Source: Arcuatula senhousia
Taxonomy: Eukaryota; Mollusca; Bivalvia; Mytilida; Mytilidae
Length of the DNA stretch: 64,000 bases
NCBI GenBank assembly: GCA_963971305.1
Contig: OZ020316.1
Span: forward strand, 14,464,745-14,528,744
Reading direction: 5' to 3'
Shown: one piece after another, positions 11,236 through 23,945 of the stretch
How the letters are laid out: each line of letters begins with the position of its first letter
Position numbering within the stretch: position 1 is the stretch's first letter
Notes under the pieces: model-generated
Seen by the model: the letters and a program-made list of their open reading frames with translations, nothing else
Told to the model about the DNA's origin: nothing
The model's database searches: none
Position numbers and translations under genes: made by a program

Positions 11236-12555
11236 TTAGCTCACCTGACCCGAAGGGTCAGGTGAGCTATTGGCATCCGTCGTCCGTCTACGGTAAACCT
11301 TTTAAAACGTTAACTCCTCTGACACCATAAGTCCAATTGCAACCAAACTTTGTATGGTTGTTCATTAGCATTTGGTGCTTAGAACTGATGTGAGGATTTT
11401 TTATTCGTCGTAAAACATGGCCGCCATGGCTAAAAATAGAACATATGGGTAAAATGCAGTTTTTTTGCAAATAACTCAAAAACGGCTACAGATATCAAAA
11501 TTGATCAGCACCTCAAGATCTACCTACCCTGAAATTTTGAAGAAAACCCATGTAGGAGTTGTTGCCCTTATTGTGGATTTTTTGCAAATTTTGCACCTGT
11601 TAAGCTCAATATCTTGTAAACTATACTAGATATTTGAGAAATTTAAATTGCATGTTGTTTAGCACATCAAGATCTACAAAATATGTAATAGGGTCAACTT
11701 TGTAGGACCTTTCCTTTTAGGAGTTATTGCCCTTAGAACGTCAAAATTGAGCATTTTAACAGCATTTCCTCATTACATTGAAAACGTTAACTCCTCTGAC
11801 ACTTTAAGTCCAATTGGAACCAAACTTGATATAATTGTTTATTGGCATTAAGTGTATAGAACTGATGTGGGGATTTTTGATTGGTCGCAAAACATGGCCG
11901 CTGTGGCTAAAAATAGAACATAGGGGTGACAGATTTTGATAGGGAACAAAAGTGATCAGCACCTCAAGATCTACCAAAACCAATAACCCATGTAGGAGTT
12001 ATTGCCCTTTTTGTGGATTTTATTTTGCAAATTTTGCACTTGTTTAGCTCAATATCTTGAAAAGTATAAAAGATATTTGAGAAATTTAAATTGTATATTG
12101 TTTAGCACATCAAGATCTACAAAATATGTAATAGGGTCAACGTTGTAGGACCTTTCCTTTGAGGAGTTATTGCCCTTAGAACGTCCAAATTGAGCATTTA
12201 AAAAGCATTTCCTCGTTACATTGAAAACGATATCTCCTCTGACACTTTAAGTCCAATCGGAACCAAACTTGGTATTGTTGTTTATTAGCATTAGGTGTAT
12301 AGAACTGGTTTGGGGATTTTTGATTGGTTGTAAAACATGGCCGCTGTGGCTAAAAATAGAACATTAGGTTAAACTGCATTTTTTTGCTAATACATGTAAC
12401 TCAAAAAGGGTGATAGATTTTTAGATTTTGATTGAGAACAAAAGTGATCAGCACCTTAAGATCCACCATATTGTCAGATGCCCCCCTTATTAATCTTATG
12501 ACCCTTTCAACGTCAAATAGATTTTGCCTAATAACCTTTACTTCAGGCACATATG
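11236..12555 (+). mobile_element. Element D2 with ~440-bp repeat units, 3' end lost
   Basis: Begins TTAGCTCACCTGACCCGAAG in a terminal palindrome with GGGTCAGGTGAGCT, then carries nearly three units of a 440-bp repeat (AACTCCTCTGACACC..., ACATGGCCGC, GAGTTATTGCCC). It matches element D11 (38.0-39.5 kb) to the phrase CCTTTACTTCAGGCAC but lacks the last 40 bp with the 3' hairpin. Confidence 0.85.
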
Positions 12556-12978
12556 GACCAACGTAACTAATTAAACAGTAACTTTGAGGCAGACAAAAAT
12601 AGTCCGTATTATCACGTGACTAGTACAAAGTTTGGGATATTAGTGCACAATGAATACTTCATGGAATTACAAAAGGATGACTGTTCTGAAAAGCTAATTT
12701 AATATGGAAAGAAGAATTATTGTGTGTCAATTTCGAGAAATAGATCCACATATGAAGCGGACCTCCTAGAATCTGTAGTGTCCTTTATCTCAAGTCCCTT
12801 CGGATATATGAGATGTAAATAGTCACCAAATCGAGGATTGTTTATCATATAAAAATTTAAACCTGGTATGTACCTTATGGAGAAAATTTTTCCATTTCTC
12901 GAATGAAGAGATGTTTTGATTTCTTAAAACCTATGCATCTTATTTAGGTGAATCAGTGACATAATACTTGGTATGTTT
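12556..12978. other. Unique spacer
   Basis: No coding region or repeat recognised in these 420 bp. Confidence 0.4.
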
Positions 12979-13079
12979 TTAGCTCACCTGACCCGAAGGG
13001 TCATGTGAGCTATTGTCATCGTTAAGCGTCCGTCCGTCGTCCGTTAACTTTTCTTCAAGGATCTTCTCTGAAACCACTG

Positions 13080-16000
13080 GAGGGATTGCATTGATACTTG
13101 GTATACATGATCTTTAGGATGTCCTCTACCAAGTTTGTGAATTATATACATGTCGACCAACCAACATGGCCGCCGTTGCTAAAAATAGAACAGGGGGGTC
13201 AGACCATTGTTTTTGGCTTATAACTCAAAAAGTATAAAAGATAGAGAAAATCCGAAGCAACCAATCTTGTTCAGTATCAAAAGCTCTACGAATCTCTCCA
13301 TTGAGTCGAAGTTGTGAAACGACTCCTTATAGGAGTTATTGCCCTTTAATCATCAAAATTGACCATTTTTGCAGTTTTTGGACAATATCTTGAAAACCGT
13401 TAGAGCTAGAGGAAAAGTTAGCATTGCAGAATTGTTTAGCTCATTGAGATCTACAAAAATGATTTCAGGGTCTAAATTGTCAGATCGGCCGTTTAAGAGT
13501 TATTCCCCTTTAACTGTTTTTTCCATTAATTTACACTGATTTTCAAAAATCTTCTTCTCTAAAACTACTGAAGGGATTGCATTGATACTTGGTATACATG
13601 ATCTTTAGGATGTCCTCTACCAAGTTTGTGAATTATATACATGTTGACCAACCAACATGGCCGCCGTTGCTAAAAATAGAATAGGGGGGTCAGACCATTG
13701 TTTTTGGCTTATAACTCAAAAAGTATAAAAGATATAGAAAATCCGAAGCAACCTTCCTTGTTCAGCATCAAAAGCTCTACGAATCTCTCCATTGAGTCGA
13801 AGTTGTGAAACGACTCCTTATAGGACTTATTGCCCTTTAATCATCAAATTTGACCATTTTTGCAGTTTTTGGACAATATCTTGAAAACCGTTAGAGCTAG
13901 AGGAAAAGTTAGCATTGCAAAATTGTTTAGGTCATTGAGGTATACAAAAATGATCTGAGGGTCTAAATTGTCAGATCGGCCGTTTAAGAGTTATTCCCCT
14001 TTAACTGTTTTTTCCATTAATTTACACTGATTTTCAAAAATCTTCTTCTCCAAAACTACTGAAGGGATTGCATTGATACTTGGTATACATGATCTTTAGG
14101 ATGTCCTCTACCAAGTTTGTGAATGATATACATGTGGACCAACCAACATGGCCGCCGTTGCTAAAAATAGAATAGGGGGGGGGGGGTCAGACCATTGTTT
14201 TTGGCTTACAACTCAAAATGTATAAAAGATAGAGAAAATCCGAAGCAACCTTCCTTGTTCAGCATCAAAAGCTCTACGAATCTCTCCATTGAGTCGAAGT
14301 TGTGAAACATCTCCTTATAGGAGTTAATGCCCTTTAATCATCAAAATTGACCATTTTTGCAGTTTTTGGACTATATCTTGAAAACCGTTAGAGCTAGAGG
14401 AAAAGTTGGCATTGCAGAATTGTTAAGCTCATTGAGATCTACAAAAATGATTTCAGGGTCTAAATTGTCAGATCGGCCGTTTAAGAGTTATTCCCCTTTA
14501 ACTGTTTTTTCCATTAATTTACACTGATTTTCAAAAATCTTCTTCTCTAAAACTACTGAAGGGATTGCATTGATACTTGGTATACATGATCTTTAGGATG
14601 TCCTCTACCAAGTTTGTGAATTATATACATGTCGACCAACCAACATGGCCACTGTTGCTAAAAATAGAACAGGGGGGTCAGACCACTGTTTTCGGCTTAT
14701 AACTCAAAAAGTATAAAAGATATAGAAAATCCGAAGCAACCTTCCTTGTTCAGCATCAAAAGCTCTACGAATCTCTCCATTGAGTCGAAGTTGTGAAACG
14801 ACTCCTTATAGGACTTATTGCCCTTTAATCATCAAATTTGACCATTTTTGCAGTTTTTGGACAATATCTTGAAAACCGTTAGAGCTAGAGGAAAAGTTAG
14901 CATTGCAAAATTGTTTAGGTCATTGAGGTCTACAAAAATGATCTCAGGGTCTAAATTGTCAGATCGGCCGTTTAAGAGTTATTCCCCTTTAACTGTTTTT
15001 TCCATTAATTTACACTTATTTTCAAAAATCTTCTTCTCCAAAACTACTGAAGGGATTGCATTGATACTTGGTATACATGATCTTTAGGATGTCCTCTACC
15101 AAGTTTGTGAATGATATACATGTGGACCAACCAACATGGCCGCCGTTGCTAAAAATAGAATAGGGGGGGGGGTCAGACCATTGTTTTTGGCTTACAACTC
15201 AAAATGTATAAAAGATAGAGAAAATCCGAAGCAACCTTCCTTGTTCAGCATCAAAAGCTCTACGAATCTCTCCATTGAGTCGAAGTTGTGAAACATCTCC
15301 TCATAGGAGTAAATGCCCTTTAATCATCAAAATTGACCATTTTTGCAGTTTTTGGACTATATCTTGAAAACCGTTAGAGCTAGAGGAAAAGTTGGCATTG
15401 CAGAATTGTTAAGCTCATTGAGATCTACAAAAATGATTTCAGGGTCTAAATTGTCAGATCGGCCGTTTAAGAGTTATTCCCCTTTAACTGTTTTTCCATT
15501 AATTTACACTGATTTTCAAAAATCTTCTTCTCTAAAACTACTGAAGGGATTGCATTGATACTTGGTATACATGATCTTTAGGATGTCCTCTACCAAGTTT
15601 GTGAATTATATACATGTTGACCAACCAACATGGCCACTGTTGCTAAAAATAGAACAGGGGGGGTCAGACCATTGTTTTTGGCTTATAACTCAAAAAGTAT
15701 AAGAGATAGAGAAAATCCGAAGCAACCTTCGTGTTCAGCATCAAAAGCTCTACAAATCTCTCCATTGAGTCGAAGTTGTGAAACGAGGAGTTATTGCCCT
15801 TTAATCATCAAAATTGACCATTTTTGCAGCTTTTGGACTATATCTGGAAAACGTTAGAGCTAGAGGAAAAGTTTGCATTGCAGAATTGTTAAGCTCATTG
15901 AGATCTACAAAAATGATCTCAGGGTCTAAATTGTCAGATCGGCCGTTTAAGAGTTATCCCCCTTTAACTGTTTTTTCCATTAATTTACACTGATTTTCAA

Positions 16001-18622
16001 AAATCTTCTTCTCCAAAACTACTGAAGGGATTGCATTGATACTTGTTATACATGATCTTTAGGATGTCCTCTACCAAGTTTGTGAATGATATACATGTGG
16101 ACCAACCAACATGGCCGCCGTTGCTAAAAATAGAATAGGGGGGGGGGTCAGACCATTGTTTTTGGCTTACAACTCAAAATGTATAAAAGATAGAGAAAAT
16201 CCGAAGCAACCTTCCTTGTTCAGCATCAAAAGCTCTACGAATCTCTCCATTGAGTCGAAGTTGTGAAACATCTCCTTATAGGAGTTAATGCCCTTTAATC
16301 ATCAAAATTGACCTTTTTGCAGTTTTTGGACTATATCTTGAAAACCGTTAGAGCTAGAGGAAAAGTTGGCATTGCAGAATTGTTAAGCTCATTGAGATCT
16401 ACAAAAATGATTTCAGGGTCTAAATTGTCAGATCGGCCGTTTAAGAGTTATTCCCCTTTAACTGTTTTTTCCATTAATTTACACTGATTTTCAAAAATCT
16501 TCTTCTCTAAAACTACTGAAGGGATTGCATTGATACTTGGTATACATGATCTTTAGGATGTCCTCTACCAAGTTTGTGAATTATATACATGTCGACCAAC
16601 CAACATGGCCACTGTTGCTAAAAATAGAACAGGGGGGTCAGACCATTGTTTTCGGCTTATAACTCAAAAAGTATAAAAGATATAGAAAATCCGAAGCAAC
16701 CTTCCTTGTTCAGCATCAAAAGCTCTACGAATCTCTCCATTGAGTCGAAGTTGTGAAACGACTCCTTATAGGACTTATTGCCCTTTAATCATCAAATTTG
16801 ACCATTTTTGCAGTTTTTGGACAATATCTTGAAAACCGTTAGAGCTAGAGGAAAAGTTAGCATTGCAAAATTGTTTAGGTCATTGAGGTATACAAAAATG
16901 ATCTGAGGGTCTAAATTGTCAGATCGGCCGTTTAAGAGTTATTCCCCTTTAACTGTTTTTTCCATTAATTTACACTGATTTTCAAAAATCTTCTTCTCCA
17001 AAACTACTGAAGGGATTGCATTGATACTTGGTATACATGATCTTTAGGATGTCCTCTACCAAGTTTGTGAATGATATACATGTGGACCAACCAACATGGC
17101 CGCCGTTGCTAAAAATAGAATAGGGGGGGGGTCAGACCATTGTTTTTGGCTTACAACTCAAAATGTATAAAAGATAGAGAAAATCCGAAGCAACCTTCCT
17201 TGTTCAGCATCAAAAGCTCTACGAATCTCTCCATTGAGTCGAAGTTGTGAAACATCTCCTTATAGGAGTTAATGCCCTTTAATCATCAAAATTGACCATT
17301 TTTGCAGTTTTTGGACTATATCTTGAAAACCGTTAGAGCTAGAGGAAAAGTTGGCATTGCAGAATTGTTAAGCTCATTGAGATCTACAAAAATGATTTCA
17401 GGGTCTAAATTGTCAGATCGGCCGTTTAAGAGTTATTCCCCTTTAACTGTTTTTTCCATTAATTTACACTGATTTTCAAAAATCTTCTTCTCTAAAACTA
17501 CTGAAGGGATTGCATTGATACTTGGTATACATGATCTTTAGGATGTCCTCTACCAAGTTTGTGAATTATATACATGTCGACCAACCAACATGGCCACTGT
17601 TGCTAAAAATAGAACATGGGGGTCAGACCATTGTTTTTGGCTTATAACTCAAAAAGTATAAGAGATAGAAAAAATCCGAAGCAACCTTCGTGTTCAGCAT
17701 CAAAAGCTCTACAAATCTCTCCATTGAGTCGAAGTTGTGAAACGAGGAGTTATTGCCCTTTAATCATCAAAATTGACCATTTTTGCAGCTTTTGGACTAT
17801 ATCTTGAAAACGTTAGAGCTAGAGGAAAAGTTTGCATTGCAGAATTGTTAAGCTCATTGAGATCTACAAAAATGATCTCAGGGTCTAAATTGTCAGATCG
17901 GCCGTTTAAGAGTTATCCCCCTTTAACTGTTTTTTCCATTAATTTACACTGATTTTCAAAAATCTTCTTCTCCAAAACTACTGAAGGGATTGCATTGATA
18001 CTTGGTATACATGATCTTTAGGATGTCCTCTACCAAGTTTGTGAATGATATACATGTGGAACAACCAACATGGCCGCCGTTGCTAAAAATAGAATAGGGG
18101 GGGGTCAGACCATTGTTTTTGGCTTACAACTCAAAATGTATAAAAGATAGAGAAAATCCGAAGCAACCTTCCTTGTTCAGCATCAAAAGCTCTACGAATC
18201 TCTCCATTGAGTCGAAGTTGTGAAACATCTCCTTATAGGAGTTAATCCCCTTTAATCATCAAAATTGACCATTTTTGCAGTTTTTGGACAATATCTTGAA
18301 AACCGTTAGAGCTAGAGGAAAAGTTAGCATTGCAAAATTGTTAAGCTCATTGAGATCTACAAAAATGATTTCAGGGTCTAAATTGTCAGATCGGCCGTTT
18401 AAGAGTTATTCCCCTTTAACTGTTTTTTCCATTAATTTACACTGATTTTCAAAAATCTTCTCTAAAACTACTGAAGGGATTGCATTGATACTTGGTATAC
18501 ATGATCTTTAGGATGTCCTCGACCAAGTTTGTGAATTATATACATGTCGACCAACCAACATGGCCACTGTTGCTAAAAATAGAACAGGGGGGTCAGACCA
18601 TTGTTTTTGGCTTATAACTCAA
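13080..18622 (+). repeat. 490-bp satellite array with higher-order (dimer/tetramer) structure
   Basis: The phrase GGGATTGCATTGATACTTGG recurs at intervals of about 480-500 bp. From about 13630 the units alternate. Type a has GAATTATATACATGT(C/T)GACC with ACAGGGGGGTC (ACATGGGGGTC in one unit; the first a unit, at 13630, is mixed); type b has GAATGATATACATGTGGACC with a longer G run, 7 to 12 bases. Type a units alternate again between GACTCCTTATAGGACTTATT and a shortened GAAACGAGGAGTTATT, giving a four-unit period of about 1.96 kb seen twice. Confidence 0.88.
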
Positions 18623-20298
18623 CAAGAGGCTCCCAGGAGCCTGAATCTCTCACCTGGTCTTGATGTTGACCCTATACTTTTGTAGAGCTAAATGAGCTGA
18701 ACATTTAAGCAAGCAACAGCTTTTCTCTACCTGCAATAGTTTTCATTCTATAGGCCAAAAACACCATTTTTCACCTATAAGGGGCCATAACCCCTATAAG
18801 GAGTTACTGACAACTTCGACCCTATGGAGACTTTTGTAGAGTTAAATGAGCTGAACATTTAAGCATGCAACAGCAAAATCTATCTGCAATAGTTTTCATT
18901 CTGTAGGCCAAAAACATGAAAAATCGCTTTTTTCAAAGGCTGTAACCCCTGTAAGGGGTCACCTGACAACTTCTACCCTATGGAGAATTTTGTAGAGCTA
19001 AATGAGCTGAACATTTAAGCAAGCAACAGCTAATCTCTATCTGCAATAGTTTTCATTCTGTAGGCTAAAAACATGAGAAATCGCTATTTTTCAGGGGCCG
19101 TAACACCTATAAGGGGTCATCTGACAACTTCAACCCTATGGACAATTTTGTAGAGCTAAATGAGCTGAACATTTAAGCAAGCAACAGCTAATCTCTATCT
19201 GCAATAGTTTTCATTTTATAAGACAAAAACATGAAAAATCGCTATTTTTCAGGGGCCGTAATCCCTATAAGGGGTCATCTGACAACTTCGACCCTATGGA
19301 GAATTTTGTAAAGCTAAATGCGCTGAACATTTAAGCAAGCAACAGCTAATCTCTATCTGCAATAGTTTTCATTCTGTAGGCCAAAAACATGAAAAATCGC
19401 TATTTTTCAGGGGCCGTAACCCCTATAAGGGATCATCTGACAACTTCGACCCATATGGAAAATTTTGTAGAGCTAAATGAGCTGAACATCTAAGCAAGCA
19501 ACAGCTAATCTCTATCTGCAATAGTTTTTATTCTGTAGGACAAAAACATGAAAAAACGCTATTTTTCAGGGGCCGTAACCCCTATAAGGGGTTATCTGAC
19601 AACTTCGACCCTATGGAGACTTTTGTAGAGCTAAATGAGCTAAACATTTAAGCAAGCAACAGCTAATCTCTATCTGCAATAGTTTTCATTCTGTAGGCCA
19701 AAAACATGAAAAATGGCTATTTTTCACCTTTAAGGGGCCGTAACCCCTATAAGGGGTCATCTGACAACTTCAACCCTATGGAGAATTTTGTAGAGTTAAA
19801 TGAGCTGAACATTTAAGCAAGCAACAGCTAATCTCTATCTGCAATAGTTTTCATTCTGTAGGCCAAAAACATGAAAAAATGCTATTTTTCACCTTCAAGG
19901 GGCCGTAACCCCTATAAGGGGTCATCTGACAACTTTGACCAAATGGAGACTTTTGTAGAGCTTTTGATGCTGAATCAGTAGCGTGGCCTCAGATTTCCTC
20001 TATCTCTTATACTTTTTGATTTATAAGCCAAAAACAGTAGTCTGACCCCCCTAGTCTATTTTTAGTAACGGCGGCCATGTTTTTTAACGGATAAAAAATC
20101 AAAACACAAGTTTGGTGCAGGACACCCTAAGGATCATTCATACCAAGTTTCATTAAATTCTGTGTGGTAGTTTCAGAGGAGAAGATTTTTGAAAAATTGT
20201 TAACAGACGACGACGACGACGACGACGACAGACGACGACGACGACGGACGCCAAGTGATGGTAATAGCTCACATGGACCTTCGGTCCAGGTGAGCTAA
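18623..20298 (-). mobile_element. Element D4 nested in D3, 148-bp satellite family
   Basis: On the plus strand it runs from CAAGAGGCTCCCAGGAGCC (3' hairpin) through about eight units of the 148-bp satellite to CGACGACGACGAC and the 5' palindrome TGGACCTTCGGTCCAGGTGAGCTAA. Compared with neighbouring D3 units, removing 18623-20298 restores the run AACTCAAAAAGTATA exactly. This places the termini at TTAGCTCACC and CTCTTG with no extra duplication beyond the T-T target. Confidence 0.93.
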
Positions 20299-20592
20299 AA
20301 AGTATAAGAGATAGAGAAAATCCGAAGCAACCTACCTTGTTCAGCATCAAAAGCTCTACGAATCTCTCCGTTAAGTCGAAGTTGTGAAACGACTCCTTAT
20401 TGGAGTTATTTATTGCCCATTAATCATCAAAATTGAACATTTTTGCAGTTTTTGGACAATATCTTGAAAACCGTTAGAGCTAGAGTAAAGTTAGCATTGC
20501 AGAATTGTTTAGCTCGATGAGATCTACTACAGTGCTTCAGGGTCTAAATTGTCAGATCAGCCGTTTAAGAGTTATTCCCCTTTAACTGTTTT

Positions 20593-21948
20593 TTAGCTCA
20601 CCTGGACCAAAGGTCCATGTGAGCTATTGCTATCACTTGGCGTCCGTCGTCGTCGTCGTCGTCGTTGTCCGTTAACAATTTTTCAAAAATCTTCTCCTCT
20701 GAAACTACTAAACAGAATTCAATGAAACTTGGTATGATTGATCCTTAGGGTGTCCTGCACCAAACTTGTGTTTGGATTTTTGATCTGTCAAAAAACATGG
20801 CCACCGTTACTAAAAATAGACCAGGGGGGTCATACTACTGTTTTTGGCCTGTAAATAAAAAAGTAAAAGAGATAGATGAAATCTGATGCCACGCTACTGC
20901 TTCTGCATCAAAAGCTCTACAAAAGCCTTTATTGAGTCCCAAGTCGTCAGATGACCCCTTATAGGAGTTACGGTCCCTTAAAGGTGAAAAATAGCATTTT
21001 TTCATGTTTTGGGCTTTTAAAATGAAAACTATTACAGATAGAGAGAAGCTGTTGCTTGCTTAAATGTTCAGCTCAATTAGCTCTACAAAAGTGTCCATAG
21101 GGTTGAAGTTGTCAGATGATCCCTTATAGGGCTTACAGCCCCTTATAGGCGAAAAATAGTGTTTTTGGCCTGTAGAATGAAAACTATTACAGATAGAGAA
21201 AAGCTGTTGCTTGCTTAAATGTTCAGCTCATTTAGCTCTACAAAAGTCTCCATAAGGATGAAGTTGTCAGATGACCCCTTATAGGGGTTACAGCCCCTTA
21301 AAGGCGAAAAATAGTGTTTTTGACCTATAGAATGAAAACTATTGCAGATAGAGAAAAGCTGTTGCTTGCTTAAATGTTCAGCTCAATTAGCTCTACAAAA
21401 GTTTTTAAAGGGTCAAAGTTGTCAGATGACCCCTTATAGGGGTTACAGCCCCTTAAAGGCAAAAAATCATGTTTTTGCCCTATAGAATGAAAACTATTGC
21501 AGTTAGAGAAAAGCTGTTGCCTGCTTCAATGTTAAGCTCAATTAGCTCTACAAAAGTCTTCATAGGGTTAAAGTTGTCAGATGACCCTTAATAGGGGTTA
21601 CAGCCCCTTGATGGGGAAAAATAGTGTTTTTGGCTTATAGAATGAAAACTATTGCAGATGGAGAAAAGCTGTTGCTTGCTTAAATGTTCAGCTCATTTAG
21701 TTCTACAAAAGTCTTCATAGGGTCCAAGTTGTCAGATGACCCCTTATAGGGATTACAGCCCCTAAATAAACATGTTTCATGTTTTTGGCTGATATAATGA
21801 AAACTATAGCAGATAAAGAAATGAAAACTATTGCCAAAAGAGAAAAGCTGTTGCTTGATTAAATGTTTAGCTTATGTAGCTCTACAATGTCCTTAAAAGG
21901 GTTGACATCAAGACCAGGTGAGCGATTCAGGCTCCTGGGAGCCTCTTG
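20593..21948 (+). mobile_element. Element D5, 148-bp satellite family
   Basis: Complete: TTAGCTCACCTGGACCAAAG palindrome, GTCGTCGTCGTC microsatellite, ACATGGCCACCGTTAC motif, about six 148-bp units, then ACCAGGTGAGCG and the hairpin GGCTCCTGGGAGCC with CTCTTG. It inserted in a T-run of the D3 satellite, and the D3 sequence on its right side is gone. Confidence 0.92.
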
Positions 21949-22290
21949 TTTTTCTTTCTATTTTATATTCATATGTACATGTATAATTAAATACATATGG
22001 TTATTGTTCAGTTCTGAAGTACATGAATGATAATACAGTCTCAATCTATATGGCATGTGTATATAAAACTTATGCATTGATATTCAATACTCGTCTATGA
22101 TTAAATGAACAAATACAAAATAAACATTGTCTAAACTTCCAGCTACAGACAGGACAGCATAATATGCTGAATCTGAATATATATCAATCATATTCATACA
22201 ATTTACAAAATTTAATACAAATGTAAAGCGACACATGGACATTGCAGAAGATCTGAAAATGCAGACAATATTACAAACTGAAATTATTTT
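21949..22290. other. AT-rich spacer
   Basis: No gene or repeat recognised. Confidence 0.4.
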
Positions 22291-22701
22291 GAGTGAGTGA
22301 GTTGGTGTTTTATGCCCGTGCAACGCTATATAAGTTATTTACAGGCGATTAACATGAAAAGGATGAAAAATGAACATGAAATGATGATGATAAATGAATA
22401 AAGTGGGTGGGGTGGGACACAAAGGAACGGTAAATTTTGAATAACCACAGAAAAAAGGGGAGATGTGGGTAGGGGCGGAAAATTTAGCCTTTATGGTGCA
22501 CTACTTGGCGGTCCACAAAGAGGTCTTTTACGTGCATGAAGTGTGGCACTCTCCACACACGTTGGCCCACTATGGTCAGCGGTCAGGGTTTCCGTATTAA
22601 AGACCTGACAACCCCACGGACGAGGGCAACCCTAATCAGCCACATAGGGAACACACTTGGTCGCTCTGTTGGCTGAGCACTGACCCGACGTCAGAATCCC
22701 A
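22291..22701 (-). mobile_element. Retroposon A copy 4, joined head-to-head to a B copy
   Basis: Minus-strand family A from its (GAGT)n tail to CCCGACGTCAGAATCCCA. There it meets the plus-strand B fragment at the shared CAGGTCTCGG boundary with no intervening sequence. Confidence 0.88.
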
Positions 22702-22922
22702 GGTCTCGGTAAGAGTAGGACCCGTAGGATCCCCATGCAGGAAGCTAAATTTCCCATCCCTACCATCACTCCTTTTTCCAGTGGCAGTCGAAACTCTTCT
22801 TCTCGATTGGCCTTGTGTCCCCATTTCCTCCACTTCATCATCAGTATCACCACTTTCACGTTCATCTCCCGAATGTAGCCGAAATCGTGCTGCTTGAGAG
22901 TAAAGCAATAACTAACAAACAT
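22700..22922 (+). mobile_element. Retroposon B copy 3 (3' half)
   Basis: Plus-strand family B from GGTCTCGGTAAGAGTAGGAC through GTAAAGCAATAACTAAC. No target duplication is visible around the joined A/B pair. Confidence 0.88.
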
Positions 22923-23004
22923 CAAAATTGGCATTTATTGGTGAAATATGACGTAACTGTGACGTGATAATGAAGAATTCTCTGCATTATATTATATATA
23001 GTAA

Positions 23005-23405
23005 ATAACAGTAATCAGTTGGTCTGTTGGGTACAGTATATGATCTGTTGGGTGCAGTAGATGTCAGTTGACCTGTTGGGTACAGTACATGACTGTAGAT
23101 CTGTTGGGTTCAGTGCATGTCTGTTGATCTGTTTGGTACAGTAAATGACTGTTGATCTGTTTTGTACAGTACATGTCTGTAGATCTGTTGGGTTCAGTAG
23201 ATGTCGCTGGTCTGTTTGGTACAGTACACGTCCGTTAGTTTGTTGGGTACAGTAGAAGTCAATTTATCTGTTGGGTACAGTAGATGTCCGTTGGTCTGTT
23301 GGGTACAGTACATGTCTGTTAATCTGTTGGGTACAGTACATGTCTGTTGATCTGTTGGGTACAGTTGATGTCCGTTGGTTTGCTGATCTTTTGGGTACAG
23401 TAATG
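23005..23405 (+). repeat. 28-bp minisatellite (GATCTGTTGGGTACAGTACA-like)
   Basis: About 14 imperfect units built on CTGTTGGGTACAGTA followed by variable CATGTCTGTTGAT. The open frame on the minus strand merely translates the repeat, and the unit is not a multiple of three. A shorter array lies at 30366-30515 in the duplicated segment. Confidence 0.9.
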
Positions 23406-23945
23406 CCCTGCAGGACGTCGATGGTATTTTAGGGCAATAGAGTTCATTGATACCCAGCAAATAAGTTTAAACTTTGTTAAGATGCGTCATATTTTTCTTT
23501 TTTGTACAGGTAATTGAACAGAGACGAGAATGAAAAGATCAAAATGTATTTAAAAAAAACACTTTGAAGCACGGGTAATTCCAGGAAAGACTCATCCGAG
23601 AAGCAGCTAAAAAGTAAAGCAAAGAATGGGTGCATTCATCTAAGGAAATGGGAAACCATTAAAAAGAAAGCCATTAGAATGATAAAAACAATTGAGTGTT
23701 GAATGTAAAGAAATTTTTGTATTCACTGATGTTAAGCTGACGGTGACAACTACAAAAATGCATATACCCGCATAGCCCCCAAACAATTGTATCTTTTTTT
23801 TCATTTGTGGTCCAACTTCTGAAGATGAGATGAGATGAGGTGTCTTGAAATTGTACAAGAGTACTGCAGGTTTGTGTCTAAAAATAGAGAATTAACATAC
23901 ATGTATATCTAGTTTTTTTAAATAAAATTTATAATCGGGCATATA
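23406..23945 (+). repeat. Segmental duplication, copy 1, first part
   Basis: Near identical to 30516-31078 (shared phrases CGATGGTATTTTAGGGCAAT, TAAGATGCGTCATATTTT, GAAGCAGCTAAAAAGTAAAG). Together with 28014-28394 and 30237-30365 it forms the left copy of a tandem duplication whose right copy starts at 30366. No conserved coding sequence is seen; a 72-91 residue minus frame is present in both copies but has no motif. Confidence 0.85.

Larger units (their letters stand above)
12979..20592 (+). mobile_element. Element D3, large hairpin-ended element filled with 490-bp satellite
   Basis: Begins TTAGCTCACCTGACCCGAAG with the terminal palindrome and GTCCGTCC microsatellite. It then holds about 12 tandem units of roughly 490 bp. 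D4 is nested inside it at 18623-20298, and satellite sequence resumes exactly at 20299. At 20593 element D5 begins and D3 does not resume afterwards, so its 3' hairpin is missing. The open frames of 60-80 residues inside the array repeat with the satellite and are not genes. Confidence 0.88.

Noticed and set aside
13080..18622. Possible CRISPR-like array
   Set aside because: Units are about 490 bp, continuous and all alike; there are no short repeats with unique spacers and no cas genes, and the setting is eukaryotic.
20200..20250. GACGAC microsatellite as an independent tandem repeat locus
   Set aside because: It is a regular component of the 5' end of D elements, here on the minus strand.
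23194..23460. Minus-strand open frame of 88 residues over the minisatellite
   Set aside because: It only translates the 28-bp repeat, whose length is not a multiple of three; composition is repetitive and no family signal is seen.
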